Shown: positions 50,304-57,331 of the stretch, one piece after another
Layout of the letters: each line of letters starts with the position of its first letter
Numbering within the stretch: position 1 is the first letter of the stretch
Assembly: GCF_003940805.1 (NCBI RefSeq)
Contig: NZ_CP034328.1
Location: 558,001 to 622,000, forward strand
Direction: 5' to 3'
Length of the DNA stretch: 64,000 nucleotides
Source of the DNA: Tabrizicola piscis
GTDB lineage: Bacteria > Pseudomonadota > Alphaproteobacteria > Rhodobacterales > Rhodobacteraceae
Program-made: the position numbers and the translations under genes
Notes under the pieces: generated by a model
Told to the model about the DNA's origin: nothing
What the model saw: only the letters and a program-made list of their open reading frames with translations
Databases searched by the model: none

Positions 50304-51596
50304 ATGGTTGATATCGCGACGCGCGTCTGGAACCACAAGTGGAAGATCGACCCCATCGTGCGGTCGCTGATCGACACCGACTTTTACAAGCTGTTGATGT
50401 GCCAGTCGATTTTCCGCAACAAGCCGGAAACCAGCGTGGTCTTCACCCTGATCAACCGCAGCAGCAAAGTGCGGCTGGCCGATATCATTGATGAGGGAGA
50501 GCTCCGCGAACAGCTGGACCATGTCCGCTCGCTTTCCCTGACGCGGGGCGAAAGCACCTGGCTGCGGGGCAACACATTTTACGGCAAACGCCAGATGTTC
50601 CGCCCCGACTTCATGCAATGGTTCGAAGGCCTGCGCCTGCCCGCCTATCATCTGGAAAAGCGCGACGGCCAGTTCGAGCTGACATTCGAAGGCGCCTGGC
50701 CCGAAGTCATGCTGTGGGAAATTCCGGCGCTGGCCGTGCTGATGGAATTGCGCGGAAGGTCGGTGCTGAACGGGATGGGCAAGTTCGAACTGCAGGTGCT
50801 TTACGCCCGCGCGATGACCCGCGCTTGGGAAAAGATCGAACGGCTGCGGCGGGTCGACGGCCTCAAGATCGCCGATTTCGGAACGCGGCGGCGGCATTCG
50901 TTCCTGTGGCAGGACTGGGCCGTGCAGGCGATGCAGGAAGGGCTGGGGCCAAAGTTCATCGGCACCTCGAACTGCCGGATCGCCATGCTGCGCGACATCG
51001 AGGCGATCGGCACCAATGCGCATGAGCTGCCGATGGTCTACTCGGCCCTTGCCGACACCGACGAAGAGCTGCGCGACGCGCCCTATCAGGTCCTTGCCGA
51101 CTGGCAAGAGGAACACGACGGCAACCTGCGGATCATCCTGCCCGACACCTATGGCACCGAAGGCTTCCTGCGCAACGCGCCGGACTGGCTGGCGGGCTGG
51201 ACCGGCATCCGGATTGACAGTGGCGACCCGGCGACCGGTGCGGAGACAGCGATCCGCTGGTGGCGGGAACGGGGCGAAGACCCCACACAGAAGCTGGTGA
51301 TCTTCTCTGACGGTCTGGACGTGGACAAGATCGAAGAGCTGCACGCCCAGTTCGCCGGTCGGGTGAAGGTGTCTTTCGGCTGGGGCACGATGCTGACCAA
51401 TGATTTCCGCGGCCTCGTCGACGGTGACGCGCTGGCCCCGTTCAGCCTGGTCTGCAAGGCGCAAAGCGCCAATGGCCGCCCCACGGTAAAGCTGTCGGAC
51501 AATCCGGCCAAGGCCATGGGGCCAAAGGACGAAATCGAACGCTACAAGCGCATCTTCGGCGTTGGCGCGCAGGCGGCCCAGCCGGTTGAGGTTTAG
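50304..51596 (+). CDS. pncB: Nicotinate phosphoribosyltransferase
   Basis: 430 residues, the usual length of the bacterial type I enzyme. Activates nicotinate with PRPP to nicotinate mononucleotide. Family features: IDTDFYKLLMCQSIF, FGTRRRHSFLWQDWAVQAM (autophosphorylation region), FIGTSNCRIAM, RIDSGDPATGAE and FGWGTMLTNDFRG. Follows pncA without a promoter gap, so the two enzymes of the pathway are made together. Confidence 0.95.
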   Translation: MVDIATRVWNHKWKIDPIVRSLIDTDFYKLLMCQSIFRNKPETSVVFTLINRSSKVRLADIIDEGELREQLDHVRSLSLTRGESTWLRGNTFYGKRQMFRPDFMQWFEGLRLPAYHLEKRDGQFELTFEGAWPEVMLWEIPALAVLMELRGRSVLNGMGKFELQVLYARAMTRAWEKIERLRRVDGLKIADFGTRRRHSFLWQDWAVQAMQEGLGPKFIGTSNCRIAMLRDIEAIGTNAHELPMVYSALADTDEELRDAPYQVLADWQEEHDGNLRIILPDTYGTEGFLRNAPDWLAGWTGIRIDSGDPATGAETAIRWWRERGEDPTQKLVIFSDGLDVDKIEELHAQFAGRVKVSFGWGTMLTNDFRGLVDGDALAPFSLVCKAQSANGRPTVKLSDNPAKAMGPKDEIERYKRIFGVGAQAAQPVEV

Positions 51597-51629
51597 CCCA
51601 ACCTCCGCAGCGCAAAGGACGGCAAGACC

Positions 51630-52550
51630 CTAAGGGCGGGCCAGCACACGCTCTGCGCACATCACCGCACGGGCCAGATGGCTGCGGTGAATCGGGTCAT
51701 CCGCCGCCAGCCGCGGCATCGTCCACCCAACCGACGCAAGCGTGCGGGCAAGGGTGAAGGCCTCCACCATCTCGCGGTCTGCCGTGCCGTACCCGGCCAT
51801 CAGCGCATCGCGGATGTCGGGATAGGCCGGTTCGTACAGGTTCTGGCTCAGCACCGTGCCAAGGTCGTAAAGCCGGAACCCAAAGCCGGAGTCGTCAAAG
51901 TCGATCAAGGATACCGAACGACCGTTCACAAGCACGTTTTCGCGCAGGACATCGGCATGGATCAGGCCGGTGTCCAGCGTGTCAGCCAGCCGCATCCGCA
52001 GCGCGTCCCGGGCCCGGATCAGCACCGCGCGCTGATCGGGGCTGGCCGCAGGGTGGTCCCAGAACCGCCCCCAGAACGGCGTCTCGCCAACCAGACCGTC
52101 GCGGTCCCAGCGCGGGCGGCTGAACCCCTCGGGCAGGGTCAGCCCGTCCGTAACCCGGTGCAACTGCCGCAGCAACGCCCCCAGCGCTTGGTGCAAGTCC
52201 AAGGTCTGCCGCAATGGCCGGGCGAAGGGCACGCCGGCCTCGCCCAGCGCCTCCCCCTCCAGCCATGCGATGGCTGACGCATGGCGGCCGGTCGACAGCG
52301 TGACCAGAAGCTCCCCATCCCGCGACGGCAGGGCGGCTGGCACCGGCACCCCGGCCCGGGCCAAGGCATCGCACCACCAAAGCTCTGACCCGATCGCAGC
52401 CCCGGATTGGTAGCCTTGCCGGTGCAGTCGCAAGGCCGCTCGGCCCTGCGGCAACGCCATTTCATAGACCACATTCTCGCGGTCACGCAAAAGGCGGGTC
52501 AGCGTTCCGTTCCAATGGGTTGCAGCCTCGGCCGCCAGGGCAGCGGTCAT
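51630..52550 (-). CDS. Phosphotransferase family protein (APH kinase fold)
   Basis: 306 residues of the aminoglycoside-phosphotransferase/choline-kinase-like fold. Catalytic loop LIHADVLRENVLV with the base Asp, and IDFDDSGFGFRLYDLG for metal binding. A nucleotide-binding N lobe (about 15-110) precedes. Related to homoserine/hydroxylysine-type kinases; target unknown and resistance should not be assumed. Start overlaps the arfB stop by 4 bp (ATGA), so translation follows arfB. Confidence 0.88.
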   Translation of the reverse strand: MTAALAAEAATHWNGTLTRLLRDRENVVYEMALPQGRAALRLHRQGYQSGAAIGSELWWCDALARAGVPVPAALPSRDGELLVTLSTGRHASAIAWLEGEALGEAGVPFARPLRQTLDLHQALGALLRQLHRVTDGLTLPEGFSRPRWDRDGLVGETPFWGRFWDHPAASPDQRAVLIRARDALRMRLADTLDTGLIHADVLRENVLVNGRSVSLIDFDDSGFGFRLYDLGTVLSQNLYEPAYPDIRDALMAGYGTADREMVEAFTLARTLASVGWTMPRLAADDPIHRSHLARAVMCAERVLARP

Positions 52551-52969
52551 TCGTCGTCCCCGATCTTGCCGCGCAGCGACTTCACCTCGCCCCGCTGGGT
52601 CTTGGCGGCGATGCGGCGGCGCTGGCTGCCAAGGGTGGGCTTGGTGGCGATCCGGCGCTTTGGCGGGACCAAGGCGGCGCGGATCATCTCCACCAGCCGT
52701 TCGCGCGCAATCTCGCGGTTGCGGGCCTGACTGCGGGTGTCTTCGACCTGCAGCACAATCGCGCCCTCCAGCGTCCAGCGCCGCCCAGCAAGCTTTTTCA
52801 ACCGCGCCTTCACCGAGGGCGACAGGTGCGGCGACCGATCCGCCTCGAATCGCAATTCCACGGCGGTGGACACCTTGTTGACGTTCTGCCCCCCGGGGCC
52901 AGAGGCGCGCATGAAGGTTTCCGACAGCTCCCAGTCGGCGATGCTTAGGGTTTCGGTGATCTGCAGCAT
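52547..52969 (-). CDS. arfB: Alternative ribosome-rescue hydrolase ArfB (YaeJ)
   Basis: 140 residues; releases peptides from stalled ribosomes lacking a stop codon. GGQ motif in RASGPGGQNVNKVSTAVELRF near the N terminus, and a basic C-terminal tail (RRIAAKTQRGEVKSLRGKI) that binds the empty mRNA channel. ATG 52969 chosen; there is no clear ribosome site upstream, and the sequence just before it holds a terminator hairpin and a structured RNA. Coupled to the phosphotransferase gene downstream. Confidence 0.93.
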   Translation of the reverse strand: MLQITETLSIADWELSETFMRASGPGGQNVNKVSTAVELRFEADRSPHLSPSVKARLKKLAGRRWTLEGAIVLQVEDTRSQARNREIARERLVEMIRAALVPPKRRIATKPTLGSQRRRIAAKTQRGEVKSLRGKIGDDE

Positions 52970-52995
52970 GGGCGAGAACGCTATTCTGGGGCGGG

Positions 52996-53192
52996 CAAAA
53001 GAGAAAGGGTTGCCGGAGTACGGCAACCCTTTCCGAGATCCAAGGAGATGAGCCAGTTAGGCATCAAAATCCAATCGGCGGTCTGTTTACCTGAAGGGCT
53101 GCCTTCAGAAAACACCCCCTCCGACTGTCCCGACACGTCTCTCCAATATCACTCTAGACACTGGATCACCTCCTTTCAAATGGTTGCCGATA
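52996..53192 (-). ncRNA. Candidate structured small RNA (6S-like architecture), unnamed
   Basis: Minus-strand reading. The 5' end CGGCAACC (53182-53189) can pair with GGTTGCCG (53021-53028). Inside it, AAGGAGGTGATCCAG (53161-53175) pairs with CTGGCTCATCTCCTT (53042-53056) with one mismatch and one G-U. An apical hairpin CTGAAGG/CCTTCAG (53091-53108) is extended by TGTTT/AAACA and CAGTCGG/CCGATTG. The transcript could end at a T-tailed hairpin. A TTGACA hexamer (53220-53225) sits about 30 bp before the 5' end; no good -10 box was found. The long closed hairpin resembles 6S RNA, but identity is unproven. Confidence 0.5.
52997..53033 (-). terminator. Intrinsic terminator before arfB
   Basis: On the minus strand, a perfect 13-bp stem (GAAAGGGTTGCCG / CGGCAACCCTTTC, 53003-53033) with a TACTC loop, followed by TCTTTT. 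It lies 28 bp upstream of the arfB start. It would end the structured RNA; if transcripts continue, it could also act as an attenuator of arfB. No T-run is present on the plus strand. Confidence 0.85.
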
Positions 53193-53231
53193 AGCAAAAG
53201 GTGACACAGATTTTGTGTTTGTCAAAACAAT

Positions 53232-53852
53232 TTACGCAACCCGTGCCATGGCCCGTGCAATAGCCAGCCGAAAGGGCACAAGTGCCAAAATCGCAAGCAC
53301 AAGCTTGACGCCCCAGTCAGCCACGGCCAGTGACACCCAGAACGGCGCCTCGGGACCAAAGCCCAGAAGGGGTGTCGCCCCGGTCGCCCATGACACGTCG
53401 TTGGCGGGCTCAAGGGCCGTCATCGTGGCCGAAAACGCGATGGAAAAGAACAGCGCCGTGTCGAGGCTGGAGGACAGCAGGCTGGACACAAGCGGCGCGC
53501 GCCACCACTCCCCCGCCCGCAGACGGTTGAAGACCGCGATGTCGAGGAGCTGCGCGCACAGGAATGCGATGCCCGACCCCAGCGCGATCCGGAAGGTCAC
53601 CAGCGGGCCAAACTCACCCATGATCTGGGTGCCGATGAAGGAACAGATCACCCCCACTGCAAAGCCCGCCAGCACGACCCGCCGCGCGACCGCAGCGCCC
53701 GCCAGACGGTTGGTGATGTCGGTGACCAGAAAGGCAAAGGGATAGGTCAGCGCCCCCCATGTCAGGTAGGCGCCCAGCGGATACTGGACAAGGATGTTCG
53801 ACGCGGTGACGACCACCGCCATGGCAAGAATGCCCGGGATCAGGAAGCGCAT
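53232..53852 (-). CDS. yhhQ: Queuosine precursor transporter
   Basis: 206 residues, six membrane helices; imports preQ0/preQ1 precursors for the queuosine tRNA modification. The segments ASNILVQYPL, LTYPFAFLVTDITNRLAG, SFIGTQIMGEFGPLV and LRAGEWWRAPLVSSLLSSSL are typical of the YhhQ/COG1738 family. ATG 53852 has a weak GGA site about 9 nt upstream, which is part of a probable preQ1-binding pseudoknot. It ends next to the structured RNA element. Confidence 0.93.
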   Translation of the reverse strand: MRFLIPGILAMAVVVTASNILVQYPLGAYLTWGALTYPFAFLVTDITNRLAGAAVARRVVLAGFAVGVICSFIGTQIMGEFGPLVTFRIALGSGIAFLCAQLLDIAVFNRLRAGEWWRAPLVSSLLSSSLDTALFFSIAFSATMTALEPANDVSWATGATPLLGFGPEAPFWVSLAVADWGVKLVLAILALVPFRLAIARAMARVA

Positions 53853-53861
53853 GTGTAAGGG

Positions 53862-53894
53862 TCCGTTTTTGGCAAGGTTGCGGAGACTTGGCCC
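53862..53894 (-). promoter_or_regulatory. Probable preQ1-I riboswitch controlling yhhQ
   Basis: Minus-strand order: GGGCCAAG (arm, 53887-53894), loop TCTCCGCAAC, CTTGCC (53871-53876), AAAAA (53866-53870), CGGA (53862-53865). Stem CAAG/CTTG plus G-C pairs, and loop TCCG pairs with CGGA, giving an H-type pseudoknot with a 2-nt L1, a C-initial L2 and an A-rich L3. This is the preQ1-I topology. CGGA contains the only plausible ribosome site of yhhQ, so ligand binding would block translation. Confidence 0.55.
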
Positions 53895-53969
53895 TTGGGT
53901 CAGGGCGGGGGCGGCGTATACCCGGCCCGCGCCCCTGTCAACCGGTCTGATTGCGCGGTTTGGCTTGGT

Positions 53970-54863
53970 CTAGTCGACCAGCACTGTCTGGCACTGCTTC
54001 GGCAGATCGGCCATCGTGAATTCACGCGGGCCCTTCTTGCGCGGTGTATCCTCGTCCGCGGGTTTCTTCTTCTTGGTGGGCTTTGGCGGGTCCAGATAGT
54101 CGGTCACCCACCACGCCAGCGTTTCATCACAGCCATCGCCGTTCTTCGACAGTTCGGCCACGGTCGGGGTCTGCGTTTCGCACAGTCGGGCCCCCTTGGG
54201 GCATTTCAGGCGGACGTGGAAATGCGTGTCATGTCCAACCACCGGGCGGATTTTCTGCAGCCATTTCTTGTCGGATGCCTTTGCCGTTTTGCACATCTCG
54301 ATCTTGACCGCCGCCGCCACGAAGATGCGGTCCACCCGCGGGTCCGACGCCGCCTCTTTCAGCAGGCGGTGATGGGTCTTCGTCCAGTTCTCCGTGACGG
54401 ACCGCTGATCCGCCGACCGCACCGGGATCGAGCTGATGTCCTCGCGTTCGGCCGCGCTCAGCCCAAGACTGCGTGGCGGCAGCATCCAGATGTCGGCATC
54501 CAGACCGATCTGGTGGCTGGCGTGGCCCGAGGTCATCGGCCCGCCACGCGGCTGGCTGATGTCGCCGATGTAAAGCCCCTTGCCATAGCCGATGGCCGCA
54601 GCCGTCTGCGACAGGTCCATCAGGTACTGGATCATCACCGGATGGCCAAAGTTCCGGTTCCGCGACAGGCGCATCGCCTGCCAGGTGGGTCCCGTCTCGG
54701 GGAGCTGCACCAGCCCTGCCCCGCAGCCCTTGGCATAGGACCCGATCGGCATCGCATCCTGCGTGGAAGGGTCGGATTTCGCGCCAAACAGCTTGTTGGC
54801 CAGCTTTTCGGCATGGGCGGGTGCTGCCAGCAACAAGGACAGGAACAGAATGCGGATCAGCAT
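53970..54863 (-). CDS. mepA: Penicillin-insensitive murein endopeptidase
   Basis: 297 residues with signal peptide (MLIRILFLSLLLAAPAHA). Zinc LAS-type peptidase motif HASHQIGLDADIW and the later His in HDTHFHVRL; six cysteines match the MepA disulfide set. Cleaves cross-linked peptidoglycan peptides in the periplasm. ATG 54863 overlaps the stop of the upstream MFS gene (TGATG). A lysine/proline-rich C-terminal segment (PPKPTKKKKPADEDTPRKK) is an extension. Confidence 0.93.
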   Translation of the reverse strand: MLIRILFLSLLLAAPAHAEKLANKLFGAKSDPSTQDAMPIGSYAKGCGAGLVQLPETGPTWQAMRLSRNRNFGHPVMIQYLMDLSQTAAAIGYGKGLYIGDISQPRGGPMTSGHASHQIGLDADIWMLPPRSLGLSAAEREDISSIPVRSADQRSVTENWTKTHHRLLKEAASDPRVDRIFVAAAVKIEMCKTAKASDKKWLQKIRPVVGHDTHFHVRLKCPKGARLCETQTPTVAELSKNGDGCDETLAWWVTDYLDPPKPTKKKKPADEDTPRKKGPREFTMADLPKQCQTVLVD

Positions 54864-56233
54864 CAGGGGGCCAACTCTCCCTTGGGTTTCACGAAGGATA
54901 GCAGAAAAAGGCCGATCAGGAACAGCAAGATAAGCGGGGCAATGCCAATGCGCTGCGATCCGCTTGCCGTGGTCGCCAGCGCGATCAGCGCCGGGGCCAT
55001 GAAGCTGGCCACCTTGCCCGACAGGGCGTAAAGCCCGAACGCCTCGGTCGCGCGGTCGGGGCTGGTATGGCGGGCCATCATCGTCCGGCTTGCCGCCTGC
55101 AGCGCCCCCCCTGCCGCGCCGATGAACGCGCCGCATGTAAAGAAGATCTGATCCGGCAGGCGGGAGGCCGGATCCATCGGCAGGCCCCAGATGCCCTCAC
55201 GCGTCATCCCGACCATCAGCAGGCAGACAAGGATCAGCACGATGATCGCCGTGATGATCACCGGCTTCGGACCAAAGCGCTGGTCCGCCTTGCCGCCAAG
55301 GAACGCCGCCACCATTGCCGTCAGGGCGCCGACGATGCCGAAAATCCCGATTTGGATGATCGACCACCCCAGCACGCCCGACGCATAGACCCCGCCAAAC
55401 CCGTAAAGCGCGTTCAGCGCGTCGCGGTAGAACAGGGATGAGGCGAGGTAAGCCGAAAGGCTGCGGCGATAGCGCAAGGACCGCACAAGATCACGCAGGC
55501 TGGCCATCGCCCGGCCGACATGCAGCGGGCGCGCGTCGGTCTTGGGTTCTTTCACCCACAAAAAGAACGGGATCATGAAGACGATGAACCAGATCGCCGT
55601 AAACGGCCCCACCGCGCGGGTACCTTCCCGTGCCTCGGGGTCAAGTCCGAACAGCGGCTCGGTCCCCAGCAGGGTCAGCCCGCTGTCAGCCCCTTCGGCA
55701 AAGAACAGCAGCATCACAATCAACGCCAGCAGCCCGCCCAGATAGCCAAAGGCAAAGCCCGAGCCCGAGATCGCCCCCAGATCGTCCGCTTGGGTAAGTG
55801 AGGGCATCAGCGCGTTGGTGAAGATCGTCGCAAACTCCATCCCGATGAAGCCGATCCCGAACAGGCACACCGCCCAGAACAGCATGCTGGCATCGCCGCC
55901 GGGGGCCACCCACCACAGGCCAAAGGACCCGGTCACATAGAACAGCGAAAACACCCAGACCCAGATCAGCCGTCGTCCGGTGCCATCGGCAATCGCCCCC
56001 AGAAGCGGGGCGGTCACGGCAATCGTCAGTGACGCGATGGTCAGACCCCAGGCCCAGTAGGTTTGTGCGGCAGCCTTGGCCGCATCCACCTCCATCCCGG
56101 TGCCCATGTAATAGCTGCGCGCGATCTCGGCGAAGTAGGGGCCGAAGATGAAGGTCAAAAGCAATGTGCTGTAGGGTTGGCTGGCCCAGTCGAAAAAGTA
56201 CCAGCCCCAGATCCGCTTGCGCGCGCTTGCCAT
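54863..56233 (-). CDS. MFS transporter, UMF1 (Atg22-like) family
   Basis: 456 residues, about 12 helices. Start ATG 56233 with AGGGAGC upstream. Typical sequence: RIWGWYFFDWASQPYSTLLL, APLLGAIADGTGRRLIWVWV, GFAFGYLGGLLALIVMLLF, SPDRATEAFGLYALSGKVAS. The UMF1 family is related to yeast Atg22; substrates are poorly known (amino acids suspected). Directly coupled to mepA, hinting at peptidoglycan turnover product handling. Confidence 0.88.
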   Translation of the reverse strand: MASARKRIWGWYFFDWASQPYSTLLLTFIFGPYFAEIARSYYMGTGMEVDAAKAAAQTYWAWGLTIASLTIAVTAPLLGAIADGTGRRLIWVWVFSLFYVTGSFGLWWVAPGGDASMLFWAVCLFGIGFIGMEFATIFTNALMPSLTQADDLGAISGSGFAFGYLGGLLALIVMLLFFAEGADSGLTLLGTEPLFGLDPEAREGTRAVGPFTAIWFIVFMIPFFLWVKEPKTDARPLHVGRAMASLRDLVRSLRYRRSLSAYLASSLFYRDALNALYGFGGVYASGVLGWSIIQIGIFGIVGALTAMVAAFLGGKADQRFGPKPVIITAIIVLILVCLLMVGMTREGIWGLPMDPASRLPDQIFFTCGAFIGAAGGALQAASRTMMARHTSPDRATEAFGLYALSGKVASFMAPALIALATTASGSQRIGIAPLILLFLIGLFLLSFVKPKGELAP

Positions 56234-56369
56234 GACTGCTCCCTGTTTTGCGGGGAGTGAACCCGGAAAACCCATGGCGCGCAAGCCGCCGCGGATTGCA
56301 ACCCTGCCGGGCGCTTGTCACTGCGCCGGTGTCCAGCCCGCAAACATCGGCAGGCAAGTCCAGACGGAC

Positions 56370-56900
56370 TCAGCGCGCCGGTGGCCAGGGGTGGATCACC
56401 TCGGCGTCAATCCAGGCCTGCACCCAGTCTGACAGGGGTGGGCTGACGGGGTCCGCGCCCATCGCCGCCGCCAACTCCGCTGGCGGCACCATCCCGGCCT
56501 TCGACACGATGGCCTTCCGGATCAGCGCGTGCGACGTGCATTCGTCGCCTTGCCACATCGACTGCTCCATGTAGATGAACCGCCGGTCCCAGCCGATGCA
56601 GCGCGTATGCATGGTAAACTGGGCAAAGACGGTCACCCGGCGGCGATAGCGGATCGTCGATCCCGCGACCGTCATCCCCCAGCCCTTGTCGCGCAGCACC
56701 GATTCGATCGCCGTCCGCCGCGCAAGCGGCAGACGGCCAAGGTCGTAAAGCGTCAGCGTGCGGCCGTTGTTCAGCTCCATCCACAGGTCAAGATCCCAAG
56801 GCCAGCACCGGTGATGTGACACATGGCTGTCGAACAGACCCAGTCGGGGCATGCGGCGGGCGCGGGCCATTTCCTTGATCATGCGGACAAAAGGATACAT
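56370..56900 (-). CDS. Thioesterase-family (hotdog fold) protein
   Basis: 176 residues of the acyl-CoA thioesterase/4HBT type. Recognisable features: DLDLWMELNNGRTLTLYDLG, STIRYRRRVTVFAQFTMHTR and WDRRFIYMEQSMWQGDECTS, i.e. the helix and the beta strands of a hotdog domain. ATG 56900 has a GGAGGTGGCG ribosome site. Substrate unknown. Divergent from yggT. Confidence 0.82.
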   Translation of the reverse strand: MYPFVRMIKEMARARRMPRLGLFDSHVSHHRCWPWDLDLWMELNNGRTLTLYDLGRLPLARRTAIESVLRDKGWGMTVAGSTIRYRRRVTVFAQFTMHTRCIGWDRRFIYMEQSMWQGDECTSHALIRKAIVSKAGMVPPAELAAAMGADPVSPPLSDWVQAWIDAEVIHPWPPAR

Positions 56901-57041
56901 CGCCACCTCCGGTTCAGGCGAAGGCGTGGCCCGGCACGGCGGCGGCGTCAAGCCGAACGCAGCGTGATCCGGCACTGACGACAGCCATTGCCCTTCGCCC
57001 TGCCTGCCGCTACCTCAGGCCAAAGCCAATGGGAGTGCCCG

Positions 57042-57329
57042 ATGACCTCGCTGTTCCAAATCCTGATGCTGATCCTTGATGTCGCGCAATTCATCATCAT
57101 CGCGCATATCATCATGAGCTGGCTGATCAACTTTCAGGTCCTGAACCTGCGCCAGCCGCTGGTGGCACAGCTCTGGGACGGCCTGAACCGCCTGCTGGAG
57201 CCGCTTTATTCGCGGGTGCGCGCCGTTCTGCCCAATATGGGCGGGCTGGATCTGGCACCCTTGGTCGTCCTGCTTGCCATCATTGCCCTCCGGATCGTGC
57301 TGACCAACAACGCCGCCGCCTTCCTCTGA
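57042..57329 (+). CDS. YggT family membrane protein
   Basis: 95 residues with two membrane segments (IAHIIMSWLINFQVLNL region and LVVLLAIIALRIVLTNNA). YggT proteins are small integral membrane proteins linked to osmotic stress or cell-division protein assembly. Start ATG 57042 with a GGGAG site. The stop is 2 bp before the recQ start, so the two may be cotranscribed. Confidence 0.85.
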   Translation: MTSLFQILMLILDVAQFIIIAHIIMSWLINFQVLNLRQPLVAQLWDGLNRLLEPLYSRVRAVLPNMGGLDLAPLVVLLAIIALRIVLTNNAAAFL

Positions 57330-57331
57330 TC

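Noticed and set aside
53105..53161. An 18-codon minus-strand reading frame (MSRVILERRVGTVGGGVF) with an ideal ribosome site GGAGGTGATCC
   Set aside because: The ribosome-site bases are part of the 15-bp inverted repeat and so are explained by RNA structure. The codons (AGA, ATA, TTG) are rare here and the peptide is short. A real leader peptide remains possible but is not listed as a gene.
53161..53177. Plus-strand CTGGATCACCTCCTTTC, identical to the 3' end of 16S rRNA
   Set aside because: Not a ribosomal remnant: no other 16S sequence is nearby. It is the complement of a strong ribosome site and of the inverted repeat arm described in the structured RNA.
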